From Gemmatimonadota bacterium (GTDB lineage Bacteria; Gemmatimonadota; Gemmatimonadetes; Longimicrobiales; Gaopeijiaceae): a stretch of 64,000 nt of DNA. Shown here one piece after another: positions 15,576-25,277 of the stretch. Positions within the stretch are counted from its first letter, which is position 1; every line of letters starts with the position of its first letter. The notes under the pieces are model-generated. The model was given only the letters and a program-made list of their open reading frames with translations. It had not been told where the DNA came from and did no database searches. The stretch lies in assembly GCA_030428885.1 (NCBI GenBank), contig JAUIEJ010000014.1, forward strand, positions 1 through 64,000, given 5' to 3'. The translations under genes were made by a program, and so were the position numbers.

Positions 15576-18080
15576 ATGCACGCCCTCAAGCTGGCCGTTC
15601 GCAGTCTCCTCCGCACGCCCTTCGTCACCGGCATCGCCGTGCTTTCGTTGGCCCTCGGTATCGGCGCCAACGCGGCGATCTACTCGCTGATGGACGCGAT
15701 GCTGCTGCGGTCGCTGCCGGTGAATCAGCCCGACCGCCTGGTGAACATCGAGGTGCCCGGGCCGAATCCGGGGTCCCAGTCGTGTGGACAGGCCGGGGGC
15801 TGCGACGAGGTGCTGTCGTACCCCATGCTCCGCGACCTCGAGGCGTTCGAATCGCCTTCGGTGGCGGGCGTGGCCGGCCACGTGCCCTTCGGCGCCAACC
15901 TCGCCTACGACGGGCGCACCACCAACGGACAGGCCGCCCAGGTCACGGGCAGCTACTTCCCGCTCCTGGGTGTGCGACCGGCGCTGGGACGCCTCTTCGA
16001 CGAGGCCGACGACCAGGAGATCGGGGGCCACTACGTCGCGGTGCTCAGCCACGACTACTGGCAGAACACCCTCGGAGCCGATCCCGACGTGCTGAACTCC
16101 AGCATCATCGTCAATGGCGAGTCCCTGACGGTGGTGGGAGTGGCCGCCGAGGGCTTCCGGGGCACGGTGCTGGGCGCCTCGCCCGACCTCTTCGTGCCCA
16201 TGACCATGCGCGGCGTCATGAACACGTGGTTCGACGGGTTCGACAGCCGTCGGTGGTACTGGGCCTACGCCTTCGCGCGCCTGGCGCCCGACGCCACCCT
16301 CGAGCAGGCCCAGCAGGAGCTGTCGGCGTACTACAACGGCATCATCCGCGAGGTCGAGGTCCCGCTCCAGACCAACATGACCGAAGAGCGGATGGAGCAG
16401 TTCCGCAACAAGGAGATCATCCTGGCCGAGGGCTTCCGGGGCCAGAGCAACGTCCACGAAGACGTGGAGACGCCGCTCCGGCTGCTCCTGGGCATCACGG
16501 GCCTCGTGCTCCTCATCGCCTGCGCCAACATCGCCAACCTCCTCCTGGCTCGGGGCGCGGGTCGCAGCACCGAGATCGCCGTGCGGGGCTCCCTCGGGGC
16601 CACCCGGGGCGACCTGCTGAGCCAGCTCATGCTGGAGTCCCTCATTCTCGCCGCCGCCGCGGGGACCGCGGGACTGGCGGTGGGCTGGGCCACGATCCAG
16701 ATGCTCCAGGGCTTCGTGCCACCGGAGATCCGCCAGGGCCTCGACGTGGGCCTCAACCCGTCGGTCCTGGGCTTCACCGCCGTGGTGGCCCTGGGTACGG
16801 GACTGCTGTTCGGGCTGTACCCGGCCCTCCACGCCACCCGCACCGATCTGGCCACCCTGATTCGCGCCGGCTCGGGCAAGGACTCGGGGGCCCGCTCGGC
16901 CTCCCGGTTCCGGGCGGCGCTGGTGACGGCCCAGATCGCCCTCTCCGTGGCGCTCCTGGCCGGCGCGGGCCTCTTCGCCCGGAGCCTGGCCAACGTCTGG
17001 TCGGAGGAACTGGGGCAGGACACCGATCAGGTGATCCAGTTCGCCATCGCCCCGTCCCTCAACGGGTACGGCGGTGCCGAATCCCAGATCCTCTTCGACG
17101 AAGCCGAGGCCCAGATCGCCGCCATTCCCGGCGTCACCGGGGTGGCCACGTCCATGGTGCCGTTGCTTTCGGGCAACAGCTGGGGGAACGACGTCTCGGT
17201 GGAGGGCTTCGAGTGGGAGCCCGGCGTCGACGCCAACTCGCGCTACAACGAGGTGGGGCCCGGGTTCTTTTCCATGATGGGTGTGCCCCTGGTGGCGGGA
17301 CGGGAGTTCACCACCGCCGACGGGCTCGACGCGTCGCCGGTGGCGGTGATCAACGAAACCTTCGCCCGGAAGTTCGGCCTCGAACCCCGGGATGCCGTGG
17401 GCCGTCGCATGGCCCGGGGGTCGGGCAGCGACGAGTTGGACATCGAGATCGTGGGCGTCGTGCAGGACCACAAGTACTCGGAGGTGAAGGACGACGTGCC
17501 CCCGCTCTTCATCCTTCCCCGGGCCCAGAACGAGGGGGTCGTGGCCCTCAGCTACTACGTGCGGGTGGGGATCGACGCCGAGCAGGTGATTCCCGAGATC
17601 CGCAACCGCATGGCGAACCTCGACCGGAACCTCCCCCTGGAAGACCTCCGCATGCTCGATGATCAGATCCGGGAGACGGTGGTGGTGGACCGTCTCATCG
17701 GATCCCTCTCCACGAGCTTCGCCCTCCTGGCCACCCTCCTGGCCGCCGTGGGCCTCTACGGCGTGCTGAGCTTCGCCGTGGCGCAGCGCACTCGGGAGAT
17801 CGGAATCCGCATGGCCCTCGGCGCCGGCGGCGGTTCGGTGCGGAGCCTGGTGCTGCGGCAGGTGCTGGTCATGACCGTGGTGGGCGCCGTGGCCGGCCTC
17901 GTGGCGGCCTGGTTCCTGGCGGGTCTGGCCGAGTCCCTGCTCTTCGGCATGGAGGGCACCGATCCGTTGGTCTTCGCCGCGACTCCCCTCATGATCGCCG
18001 CGGTGGCGTTCGTGGCCGGCTACCTCCCGGCGCGCCGGGCGTCGCGCGTGGATCCCATGGTGGCGCTGCGGTACGAGTAG
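15576..18080 (+). CDS. ADOP-type FtsX/MacB permease (no PadR partner)
   Basis: An 834-residue membrane protein made of two MacB-like halves. Each half has a periplasmic MacB_PCD domain and an FtsX domain: first helix near residues 15-38 (GIAVLSLALGIGANAAIYSL), FtsX core near 300-400 (LVLLIACANIANLLLARG, then RTEIAV-like RSTEIAVRGSLGAT), and a second FtsX core near 700-830 (VGLYGVLSFAVAQRTREIG). It ends PARRASRVDPMVALRYE, the family signature. ADOP permeases are usually encoded without their own ATPase, as here, and their substrates are unknown; efflux or envelope stress roles are inferred from MacB. Unlike the other five in this window it lacks a PadR gene. The ribosome site is weak. Confidence 0.9.
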   Translation: MHALKLAVRSLLRTPFVTGIAVLSLALGIGANAAIYSLMDAMLLRSLPVNQPDRLVNIEVPGPNPGSQSCGQAGGCDEVLSYPMLRDLEAFESPSVAGVAGHVPFGANLAYDGRTTNGQAAQVTGSYFPLLGVRPALGRLFDEADDQEIGGHYVAVLSHDYWQNTLGADPDVLNSSIIVNGESLTVVGVAAEGFRGTVLGASPDLFVPMTMRGVMNTWFDGFDSRRWYWAYAFARLAPDATLEQAQQELSAYYNGIIREVEVPLQTNMTEERMEQFRNKEIILAEGFRGQSNVHEDVETPLRLLLGITGLVLLIACANIANLLLARGAGRSTEIAVRGSLGATRGDLLSQLMLESLILAAAAGTAGLAVGWATIQMLQGFVPPEIRQGLDVGLNPSVLGFTAVVALGTGLLFGLYPALHATRTDLATLIRAGSGKDSGARSASRFRAALVTAQIALSVALLAGAGLFARSLANVWSEELGQDTDQVIQFAIAPSLNGYGGAESQILFDEAEAQIAAIPGVTGVATSMVPLLSGNSWGNDVSVEGFEWEPGVDANSRYNEVGPGFFSMMGVPLVAGREFTTADGLDASPVAVINETFARKFGLEPRDAVGRRMARGSGSDELDIEIVGVVQDHKYSEVKDDVPPLFILPRAQNEGVVALSYYVRVGIDAEQVIPEIRNRMANLDRNLPLEDLRMLDDQIRETVVVDRLIGSLSTSFALLATLLAAVGLYGVLSFAVAQRTREIGIRMALGAGGGSVRSLVLRQVLVMTVVGAVAGLVAAWFLAGLAESLLFGMEGTDPLVFAATPLMIAAVAFVAGYLPARRASRVDPMVALRYE

Positions 18081-18084
18081 GGCC

Positions 18085-18939
18085 ATGGCCGACGACCGGG
18101 TCCGGCGATTCGAACGCGCCGTGGAAGCTGTGATTTCGGGGGACTCCGGATCGCTTCGGATGCTTCTGGAGGAGGACCCGGCCCTGGCCCGGGCCCGCTC
18201 GTCCCGGAGCCACGGGGCGACCCTGCTCCACTACGTCGCGGCCAACGGTGTGGAAGACGAGCGCCAGCGCTCGCCGGCCAACGCCGTGGAGATCGCCGCC
18301 CTGCTCCTGGACGCCGGTGCGGAGGTGGACGCCACGGCCGAGGCCTACGGCGGCCCCTGCACCACCCTCACGCTCCTGGTCTCCAGCGCCCACCCCGCCG
18401 AAGCCGGGGTCCAGGCCGATCTCGCCGTGCTCCTGGTGCGCCGGGGCGCCGCCCTCCGGGCACCCGACGCCTCGAGCCCCGCGGCCGTGGACGTGGCCCT
18501 GGCCTTCGGATACGGCGCCACGGCCCGGCGGCTCGTGGACGAGGGAGCCGAGGTGGAGCGGCTGTCCACCGCCGCGGGCCTGGGCCTCCGCGACGAGGTT
18601 CGAACCGCCCTCGACGGTGCGAGCGCCGACGAACGCCATCGGGCCCTTGCCCTGGCCGCCGCCCATGGCCACACCGACGTGGTGAGCGACCTGCTCGATG
18701 CCGGCGAGGACCCGAACCGCTTCAATCCACCTGGGGCACACCCCCACTCCACTCCCCTCCACCAGGCCGCACTGGCCGGGCACGAAGCGGTGGTGGAGCG
18801 CCTCCTGACCGCCGGCGCCGACCCGGATCTGCGAGACCGGGTCCACGGCGGAACGGCGGCGGGGTGGGCCGCCCACGGCGGACACCCGGAGCTGGCCGCC
18901 CGTCTCGCCGGACCGGGCCGGGGCCCGGAGCCCGGTTAG
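18085..18939 (+). CDS. ankyrin-repeat protein
   Basis: A 284-residue protein without signal peptide, built largely of ankyrin repeats. Clear units are GATLLHYVAANGVEDERQ, AVEIAALLLDAGAEVDA, AAAHGHTDVVSDLLDAGEDP and PLHQAALAGHEAVVERLL. Such repeats bind other proteins; no catalytic domain is present. It begins 4 nt after the permease stop and so is probably co-transcribed with it. The 3' end overlaps the convergent dehydrogenase-like gene by 4 nt. Confidence 0.85.
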   Translation: MADDRVRRFERAVEAVISGDSGSLRMLLEEDPALARARSSRSHGATLLHYVAANGVEDERQRSPANAVEIAALLLDAGAEVDATAEAYGGPCTTLTLLVSSAHPAEAGVQADLAVLLVRRGAALRAPDASSPAAVDVALAFGYGATARRLVDEGAEVERLSTAAGLGLRDEVRTALDGASADERHRALALAAAHGHTDVVSDLLDAGEDPNRFNPPGAHPHSTPLHQAALAGHEAVVERLLTAGADPDLRDRVHGGTAAGWAAHGGHPELAARLAGPGRGPEPG

Positions 18940-20000
18940 CGCACCGACACGCCCATCTGGGCCAGGGTGTCGAAGAACGGCCCGGGCTCGACGAACCCGG
19001 ACTGGGTCCACACCCCGGGCTTGGGCGTGGCCAGCATCTGGCGAATCGTCGCCACCACCGGGACCGCCGTGAGGACGTACGGGTCGGGGTGGGACACGAC
19101 CATGGCCACGGGTGAACCGTCGGCGGCTCGGGTCCCCTCCAGGATCAGGTCGGCCTGCTGAGCGTGCGACGCGAGGGTGCGGAGCCCCCACCAGAAGAGG
19201 GTGATCGCGGCGGGGCGATACACCCTGGCGAGGATCATGGAGGTCGGCAGGACCCCCCAGTCCATGAGCGGCCCGAAGCCCGCCATGTAGAAGCCCGTGG
19301 AGGGGACCGCCCCGGAGTCGGCGAGCTCACGGATCTCCTCCAGGCACATGGGGACGCACGACTCGGGGCCTCCTCCGCGTCGGAAGTCGAATCGGCGCGA
19401 GTGGCGGTAGCCCCGGACCCACCCCCCGTCGACGAACACCGAGGGGTCGGTGGCCTCGACCTCGGTGAGGAAGTCGGCCACGGTGTCCCCCACCACGCCG
19501 CTCGCGCCCCAATCGAGGCCGAACTTCGCCCCGACCCAGGCAGTCCTCAACGCCCCCGCAGCCGATGCGAACCGGATCATGGCCGCCGGCAGGCCGGGGT
19601 GGCACCCGGCATCGTCCACCACCATGGCCCCGCCCTCCACGCAGCGCTGGTGGAGCGTCCGCAAACGATCCCACTTTCGGCGGTCGGAGAGGTAGATCCC
19701 GAGGTACGACGCGCCGGCGTCCAGGGCGCAGGCCGCGAGGACCGGCCCGTGATGCGCGTGGCTCGTGGCGCCGATCACGATGTCGGCGCCGGCGGCGATG
19801 CCCCGGAGCCGAGCCTCGTCGTCCACGTCCGCCACCCGGGTGGTGAGGCGACCCGCCACGGGGCCCAACGAGGTGACGAGTTCGTCGAGCCGGGCCCGGG
19901 ATCGAGCGCACGCCGTCACCTCCGCCCGAGGGTCCTCGAGCAGGAGCCGGGTCACTCGCCGTCCCGCGTTGCCCGTCGCCCCCACGACGGCGATGCGCAC
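18936..20000 (-). CDS. saccharopine dehydrogenase-like NAD(P)-binding protein
   Basis: A 354-residue protein with an N-terminal Rossmann fold: MRIAVVGATGNAGRRV is the dinucleotide-binding glycine motif. The middle (GIYLSDRRKWDRLRTLHQRC, then VDDAGCHPGLPAAMI) is typical of the saccharopine dehydrogenase-like family that includes trans-acting enoyl reductases. The reaction is unknown; lysine metabolism is not implied by this family membership. It starts 13 nt after the oxidoreductase gene upstream on the same strand, so the two are likely one operon, perhaps acting on the same lipid or isoprenoid substrate (inference). Confidence 0.82.
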   Translation of the reverse strand: MRIAVVGATGNAGRRVTRLLLEDPRAEVTACARSRARLDELVTSLGPVAGRLTTRVADVDDEARLRGIAAGADIVIGATSHAHHGPVLAACALDAGASYLGIYLSDRRKWDRLRTLHQRCVEGGAMVVDDAGCHPGLPAAMIRFASAAGALRTAWVGAKFGLDWGASGVVGDTVADFLTEVEATDPSVFVDGGWVRGYRHSRRFDFRRGGGPESCVPMCLEEIRELADSGAVPSTGFYMAGFGPLMDWGVLPTSMILARVYRPAAITLFWWGLRTLASHAQQADLILEGTRAADGSPVAMVVSHPDPYVLTAVPVVATIRQMLATPKPGVWTQSGFVEPGPFFDTLAQMGVSVR

Positions 20001-20013
20001 GGTGCGATCCGCG

Positions 20014-21567
20014 TCACGCCCGCAAGCGGCGGAACACCTTCGGGTCGATGGTGGCCGCCGAGAGCACGCCCCCCCACAGCGCCCCCGGGATCCCCGGCGT
20101 CACCACGTCCTGTCCGCTCAGGAAGAGGCCCTCGATGGGCGTCCGAGCGCGAAGGGCATCGCTCATGACCCGCTCCGGCGTGACCGACAGCCCGTAGAAC
20201 GCCCCGTGGCGATGACCCGTGATTCCCGCAGTGGCAAGGGGAGTGGATAGCTCCTGGAAGGCCACGAGCTTCGCCACCTCCGGGAAGTGGGACTCGAACT
20301 GCGCGAAGAGGGTGTCCCGGGTCCGCCGCTTGAATTCCCGGTAGTCGGCTCCCCGAGCCCCCGAATCGGACTCGGCCCAGCGCGCCACCGTGGACCAATC
20401 GGCCCAGGCCACCACCTGGGCGGTGTGCCTCCGCCGGGGACCCGTATCGTACGCGGGATCCTTGAGGGACCCGAACGACACGAAGATGCACGGAGGCGGG
20501 CCGTGGGGAGCGTTCGTCCAGACCGCGTCGACCTCCCCCGACGGGTAGATCCAGTGGTTCGAACGTGTGGCCCCGGCCGCCTCGATGTCACCCTCGAACC
20601 CCAGGAACAGGCAGAAGTGGGCGATGCTCGATTCCAGGGCGCGGATCTCGCCGACCCAGTCGTCGTGACCGCACGCCGGAGGAAGGAGCGTGTCGACCGT
20701 TTCCCGGGCGCCGATGTCGGAGACGACGACGTCGGCACCGATCTCGGTTCCGTCGTCCGTGCGGACGCCCACCACCGTGTCTCCATCGAGGAGGAGTCCC
20801 GCCACCCGCACCCCGGCCCGGGCTTCACCCCCGTTTCGGGTGATGGTGGGAAGGAGGTGTTCGGCGAAGGCGGTGCCACCGCCCACGGGGTACCACGCTC
20901 CGCTCTCCAGGTAGGACCCGGCGATGAGGGCGTGCATGGCGAAACTCGCCGTGCTGGGCCGCCCTCCGTGGACACCCCATTGGGCCGCCAACACCGACGC
21001 GAGGTGGGGGTCGTCGGTGATCTCGGCGATCACCTCGGCGGTGGTCCTGGTGCACCAGCGGCGAATCTCCCGGCGGTGCCACCACAGGAGGGCGTCTCCC
21101 GCGAGCTCGGGCATGGCCCGGGCCGGCGTGACCCTGTGAAAGGCGTCCCGACCGGCCTGAAGCGCCGTCGTCCACGCCTCGATGGCGTCGCTTTCGTCCG
21201 GGAATCGGTCCTTGAGGTCCCGCTCCTGGGCCTCGTACGGCCGGGACAGGGTCAGGGGCTCGGCGGCACCCAGGTGGACGTTGTCGTAGACGGCTCCCAC
21301 GGAGGCGAATTCCATGGGGGTCTCGGTGAGCCAGTCCAGGACCTCGCGCAGGGGGTCCTCGGGGGCGAGTCCGCTCAGGTAGTGGATCCCCACGTCCCAG
21401 GTGAACCCGTCTCGGGAGAAGCTGTGGGTGAGCCCCCCCAACGTCGGGTACTGTTCGAGGAGGAGCACCTTCCGTCCCACCTTGGAGAGGGCCGCAGCTG
21501 CAGCCATCCCTCCCATGCCCGAGCCGATGACGATGGCATCCCAGTGCGTTGCGTCGGAGGGGATCAT
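20014..21567 (-). CDS. FAD-dependent carotenoid isomerase / retinol-saturase-like oxidoreductase
   Basis: A 517-residue flavoprotein starting with a dinucleotide-binding motif (DAIVIGSGMGGMAAAAAL) and then LLLEQYPTLGGLTHSF. The segment DVGIHYLSG matches the D-V-G-x-H-Y of the CrtISO/RetSat branch of the phytoene-desaturase family. The C-terminal FAD motif is LFLSGQDVVTPGIPGALWGG. It may isomerise or saturate polyenes or reduce long-chain lipids; no carotenoid genes are nearby, so the substrate is open. The ATG at 21567 has AGGAGG 6 nt upstream. It is divergent from the PadR gene and shares its operator region, so PadR may control it as well. Confidence 0.85.
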   Translation of the reverse strand: MIPSDATHWDAIVIGSGMGGMAAAAALSKVGRKVLLLEQYPTLGGLTHSFSRDGFTWDVGIHYLSGLAPEDPLREVLDWLTETPMEFASVGAVYDNVHLGAAEPLTLSRPYEAQERDLKDRFPDESDAIEAWTTALQAGRDAFHRVTPARAMPELAGDALLWWHRREIRRWCTRTTAEVIAEITDDPHLASVLAAQWGVHGGRPSTASFAMHALIAGSYLESGAWYPVGGGTAFAEHLLPTITRNGGEARAGVRVAGLLLDGDTVVGVRTDDGTEIGADVVVSDIGARETVDTLLPPACGHDDWVGEIRALESSIAHFCLFLGFEGDIEAAGATRSNHWIYPSGEVDAVWTNAPHGPPPCIFVSFGSLKDPAYDTGPRRRHTAQVVAWADWSTVARWAESDSGARGADYREFKRRTRDTLFAQFESHFPEVAKLVAFQELSTPLATAGITGHRHGAFYGLSVTPERVMSDALRARTPIEGLFLSGQDVVTPGIPGALWGGVLSAATIDPKVFRRLRA

Positions 21568-21685
21568 GTACGGCCTCCTGGTTCGGGTGCATCCCCTCCA
21601 ATCTGGCGGGGGCCGGCCGCCGGGTCTGTGGGGAACGCCCCCATGCGTCCGTAGTGGATCCATGGGCGCCCCCTTGCCTTCCACA

Positions 21686-21713
21686 TTGTCTGCAAGATAG
21701 ACTTTGCAGGCAA
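21686..21713. promoter_or_regulatory. inverted repeat between divergent oxidoreductase and padR genes
   Basis: TTGTCTGCAA and TTGCAGGCAA (21686-21695 and 21704-21713) form an inverted repeat with 9 of 10 matching positions and an 8-nt spacer. It lies 30 nt before the PadR start and about 118 nt before the divergent oxidoreductase start. Position and symmetry fit an autoregulatory PadR operator. Confidence 0.6.
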
Positions 21714-21743
21714 CGCATACTCTTGAGTCGGAGACGGGGGAAC

Positions 21744-22082
21744 ATGGGGGGACGAAGCGGACTCGGCGAATTCGAGCAGTTGGTGCTGTTGGTGGTGATC
21801 CGCCTCGATGACGAGGCGTTCGCCCCCGAGATCGCCGACGCCCTGGAGCGTGAGGTCGATCGGGGCGTGACCCGAGGCGCCCTCTACTCGACCCTGAACC
21901 GACTGGAATCCAAGGGACTCCTGGCGTGGGATCCCGAGCGCCCGGACCCGGAGCGGGGGGGACACGCGCGGCGTCGATTTGCCGTGACCGCCGAGGGATT
22001 GGCGGCCCTTCGGGACCGCCGCTCCACCCTCCTGACCCTCTGGGACGGCATCGAGGACGTGATCGACGGAGAGGCGAGATGA
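21744..22082 (+). CDS. PadR-family transcriptional regulator
   Basis: A 112-residue winged-helix protein. LGEFEQLVLLVVIRLDD begins helix 1, RGALYSTLNRLESKGLL is the recognition helix region, and ARRRFAVTAEGLAALRD is the wing typical of PadR. It is close in sequence to the regulator at 35776. Its stop codon overlaps the permease start (ATGA). PadR proteins usually repress their own operon until an inducer binds. The inverted repeat just upstream is the probable site. Confidence 0.9.
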   Translation: MGGRSGLGEFEQLVLLVVIRLDDEAFAPEIADALEREVDRGVTRGALYSTLNRLESKGLLAWDPERPDPERGGHARRRFAVTAEGLAALRDRRSTLLTLWDGIEDVIDGEAR

Positions 22083-24730
22083 GCCGCCGGGGTTGGGCCC
22101 GTGGCATTCTGCGCCGGACCCTGGCCGACGACGCCCGGGGTCGGGCAATCCGCAGCGAGTTGGAGCGGGAACACGCCGAGCGCACCGAACGCGACGGCGC
22201 CGGCGCCGCCGACGGCTGGCTCCTGCGCCAGGCCGTGAGCGTGGCGTCGTGGTCGCTCCGGGATCGCCTGGCGGGTCGCCCCTGGGGAGCCCCGGGCGCG
22301 CCCCTGGGCCCGGTGCGGGCGACCCGGGACGCCCTCCGGAGTCTGCGGAGAGCGCCGGGATACTCCCTGGCGGTGATCCTCACCCTCGGGGCCGCCATGG
22401 CCGCCACGGTCTCGGTGTTCACCGTCGTGCGTGGCGTCCTCCTGCGCCCCCTGCCCTACCCCGAGCCCACGACCCTCGTCCGAATCGACGGGCTGTACGA
22501 CGGCGTGCCGGGAGAGGGGGGCATCGACTACCCGGCCGTCCTGGACTGGCGGGAGGGGTTGGACGGCCTCCAGGGCATCGCCGTCTGGTCCGGCGCCGAG
22601 GGCATCTACGCCGCCGACGGCGTGAGCGAGGTGTGGACCGGCACGTCCATGTCGCCCGAACTTCTGGAGACCGTGGGGATCCGGCCGGCGTTGGGCTCGT
22701 GGTACGGGCCCGGCGAGGGCGGGCTCAACGCCATGACCCTCCACCTCTCCCACGACCTCTGGGAGCGGCGGTTCGGGGCCGATCCCGACATCGTGGGGAA
22801 GACGATCCGCCTGTCCGACGCGTCGTGGGTGGTCCAGGGCGTCATGCCCCGGGGCTTCGTCTGGCCCGACGCCGAAACCCAGTACTGGATTCCGCTGCGC
22901 GACTCCCGGTTCCTCTCCAGCCGGGGCAGCGGGTTCCTCCACGTGGCGGCGCGCCTCACCCCGGGCACGTCGCTGGAAGCGGCCCGGGCCGAGCTCGCCC
23001 GTTTCACCGAACAGCTCCGAGCCGAGGTGGGCGAAGACGTTCGCACCGTGGCGCTCCGGAGCGTGGCCGAGGTGGAGCGGGCCCCGGTGGCCCGGGCCCT
23101 CTGGACCCTGCTGGGGGCCGTGGGGCTGGTGCTCCTCGTGGCCTGCGCCAACGTCTCGGGACTTTCCCTGGCCCGCACCGAGACCCGCAAGGAGGAGTGG
23201 TCGATCCGGGTGTCCCTGGGCGCCCATCGCCGGCATCTGGTGGCGGGGCTGGTGGCCGAAAGCGCCCTCCTGGCCCTGGCCGGCGGACTGGTGGGGTTGG
23301 TGGGGGCCCTGGCCGGCGTACGCGGGCTGGTGGCCCTGGCTCCGGCCGATCTCCCCCGCCGAGAGGCGGTGGCCATGGATCCGGCCGTGGTGGTCTTCGC
23401 CTTCGCCGTGTCGCTTCTCGTGGGACTCCTGGCCGGTCTCCTGCCCGGGCTGCGCGCAGCGCGCGCGGCGGCACCCGGGGTGCGACGCAGCCGGGGTCGG
23501 GGGGCTCGTTCCCACCGCACCCACGCCGCCCTGGCCGCGGCCCAGATCGCCCTGTCGGTGGTGCTCCTCATGGGGGCGGGCACCCTGCTTCGGTCGTTCG
23601 CCCGCCTCAACGCGGTGGATACGGGATTCCGGGATCCCGGGGGCCTGCTGGTGGCCGAGATCGGCCTCACCGACGACCGCTACCCCGATCTCGCGGCGAT
23701 CCTGGACTACCACGAGCGATTCCTCCAACGCGTCGTCGACCTCCCCGGGGTGGAGTCGGCGGGGCTGTCGAGCCATCTGCCCTTCAGCGGGTCCCGCCTG
23801 GAGGCGGCCATGGTCCGGGAGGGTCAGGTCTTCGAGCGGGGCGCCACGCCCATCATCGGCATGGAGGTCTGGAACGGCCGATACCGGGAGACCCTGGGGC
23901 TCCCCCTGCTCCGGGGGCGTGATCCGCGGCGGGACCCGTCGGGCCAGGAGGCCGTACGGGAGGTGGTGCTCAACGAGTCGGCCGCGGAACGTCTCGCCCC
24001 CGGGGGCGACGTCCTGGGCCTCCGGCTCTCCTTCGACGTGGAACCGGGCGAACCGTCGTCCCCCGAGAGCTTCTACGAGGTGGTGGGGGTCGTGCCCGAC
24101 GTGCTGTCGGGCTCGCTGGAGCAGGCCGCCACCCCCCGGGCGTACTACGACATCCAGGAGTTCCGGCGCACCTACGGGTTCGTATCGGGACGGTATTTCT
24201 ACGCCGTGATCCGCACCCGGGGCGACGGCTCCGGGCTGGCGCCGGCGATCCGGGACATCGCCCGGGAACTCGATCCCGGAACGCCCGTCCGCTCCCTGGC
24301 CACCCTGGAGTCCCTGGTGCGCCGGACCACCGTACCCGCCCGCTTCCGGACCCTGAGCCTGGGGCTCTTCGCGGCCCTGGCCGTGGCGGTGGCGCTTCTG
24401 GGGGTCTACGGCGTCATGGCCTACTCGGTGGCCACCGGGCTCCGCCGCATCGGCATCCAGAAGGCCCTGGGGGCGCCGGCGGCCGAGGTGGGCCGCCGGG
24501 TGCTTCTCCGGGCTGCCGCCATCGCCGGGGCCGGCGCCGCATCGGGGGCCGCGGCCTCCGTCGTCCTCGCCCCCGTCCTCGAGTCCATGCTCTACGACGT
24601 TCCGGCGCGGGACCCGTGGACCCTGGCGGCGGTGCTGGCCCTGGCCGGCGGGGGCGCCCTGGCGGCGGCGGCCCGACCGGCTCGGCGGGCCGCCCGGGTC
24701 GACCCCATGCGGATCCTCCGGGAGGAGTAG
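22079..24730 (+). CDS. ADOP-type FtsX/MacB permease
   Basis: An 883-residue permease with a short N-terminal helical prefix (residues 1-85), a first membrane helix near 100-125 (YSLAVILTLGAAMAATVSVF), a MacB_PCD domain, an FtsX core near 345-470 (GLVLLVACANVSGLSLARTE), a second PCD, and a C-terminal FtsX part (VALLGVYGVMAYSVATGLRR). It ends RRAARVDPMRILREE. Translationally coupled to the PadR gene by ATGA overlap. The linker around residue 465-480 is Arg/Gly-rich. Function is presumed efflux or envelope maintenance; substrate unknown and no ATPase nearby. Confidence 0.9.
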   Translation: MSRRGWARGILRRTLADDARGRAIRSELEREHAERTERDGAGAADGWLLRQAVSVASWSLRDRLAGRPWGAPGAPLGPVRATRDALRSLRRAPGYSLAVILTLGAAMAATVSVFTVVRGVLLRPLPYPEPTTLVRIDGLYDGVPGEGGIDYPAVLDWREGLDGLQGIAVWSGAEGIYAADGVSEVWTGTSMSPELLETVGIRPALGSWYGPGEGGLNAMTLHLSHDLWERRFGADPDIVGKTIRLSDASWVVQGVMPRGFVWPDAETQYWIPLRDSRFLSSRGSGFLHVAARLTPGTSLEAARAELARFTEQLRAEVGEDVRTVALRSVAEVERAPVARALWTLLGAVGLVLLVACANVSGLSLARTETRKEEWSIRVSLGAHRRHLVAGLVAESALLALAGGLVGLVGALAGVRGLVALAPADLPRREAVAMDPAVVVFAFAVSLLVGLLAGLLPGLRAARAAAPGVRRSRGRGARSHRTHAALAAAQIALSVVLLMGAGTLLRSFARLNAVDTGFRDPGGLLVAEIGLTDDRYPDLAAILDYHERFLQRVVDLPGVESAGLSSHLPFSGSRLEAAMVREGQVFERGATPIIGMEVWNGRYRETLGLPLLRGRDPRRDPSGQEAVREVVLNESAAERLAPGGDVLGLRLSFDVEPGEPSSPESFYEVVGVVPDVLSGSLEQAATPRAYYDIQEFRRTYGFVSGRYFYAVIRTRGDGSGLAPAIRDIARELDPGTPVRSLATLESLVRRTTVPARFRTLSLGLFAALAVAVALLGVYGVMAYSVATGLRRIGIQKALGAPAAEVGRRVLLRAAAIAGAGAASGAAASVVLAPVLESMLYDVPARDPWTLAAVLALAGGGALAAAARPARRAARVDPMRILREE

Positions 24731-24820
24731 CGGGGCCCGGCCGCGCGGCGGTTGCCCGGGGCGGGCCGGGGGCCGACCTTGGCCGGAGAGCCCCCTTCGA
24801 CCTCCTACCCCGCACCGCAG

Positions 24821-25273
24821 ATGGCCACCCTCGACCAGACGATGTTGAAGGTCCAGCGCATCCTGACCGGGCCCATGGGCCTGAACGTCTTGCTGGATGG
24901 AAACCGGATCCGGATCTCGTTCAACGACGCCAGCACCCAGCTCCAGGTCCGGATCGCCGAGTGGGGGACCGACGACCAGGGAGAACCCCGCACGGTCGTG
25001 GTGGTGAGTGCCCCGATCCTCCGGGAGGTCGTCCCCACGCCCGAGCTGTTCGAGTGGGTGGCCCGGGAGGGCGGCTCCCGGTGGTTCGGCCACGTGGAGG
25101 TGCACGACTTCGAGGAAGGCACGGTGCACCTGGTGTTCTCCCACACGCTCCTGGGAGACTACCTGGACCAGCCCGAGCTCGAGACGGCCATGTGGGGCAT
25201 TCTCCAGGTGGCCGACCACTGGGACGACGAGTTGCAGCAGCGGTTCGGCGGCAAGCGCTTCACCGACGCCTGA
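24821..25273 (+). CDS. YbjN-like protein
   Basis: A 150-residue acidic cytosolic protein beginning MATLDQTMLKVQRIL. The pattern of a short helix, beta strands (LLDGNRIRISFN, RTVVVVSAPILREV) and a final helix with WGILQVADHWDDEL resembles the YbjN / type III chaperone-like fold, a protein-binding module. Assignment is by pattern only. Upstream in-frame codons exist, but the ATG at 24821 begins the conserved part. It lies 4 nt before the AAA+ gene, so it may be a partner or adaptor of that ATPase. Confidence 0.7.
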   Translation: MATLDQTMLKVQRILTGPMGLNVLLDGNRIRISFNDASTQLQVRIAEWGTDDQGEPRTVVVVSAPILREVVPTPELFEWVAREGGSRWFGHVEVHDFEEGTVHLVFSHTLLGDYLDQPELETAMWGILQVADHWDDELQQRFGGKRFTDA

Positions 25274-25277
25274 CCTC

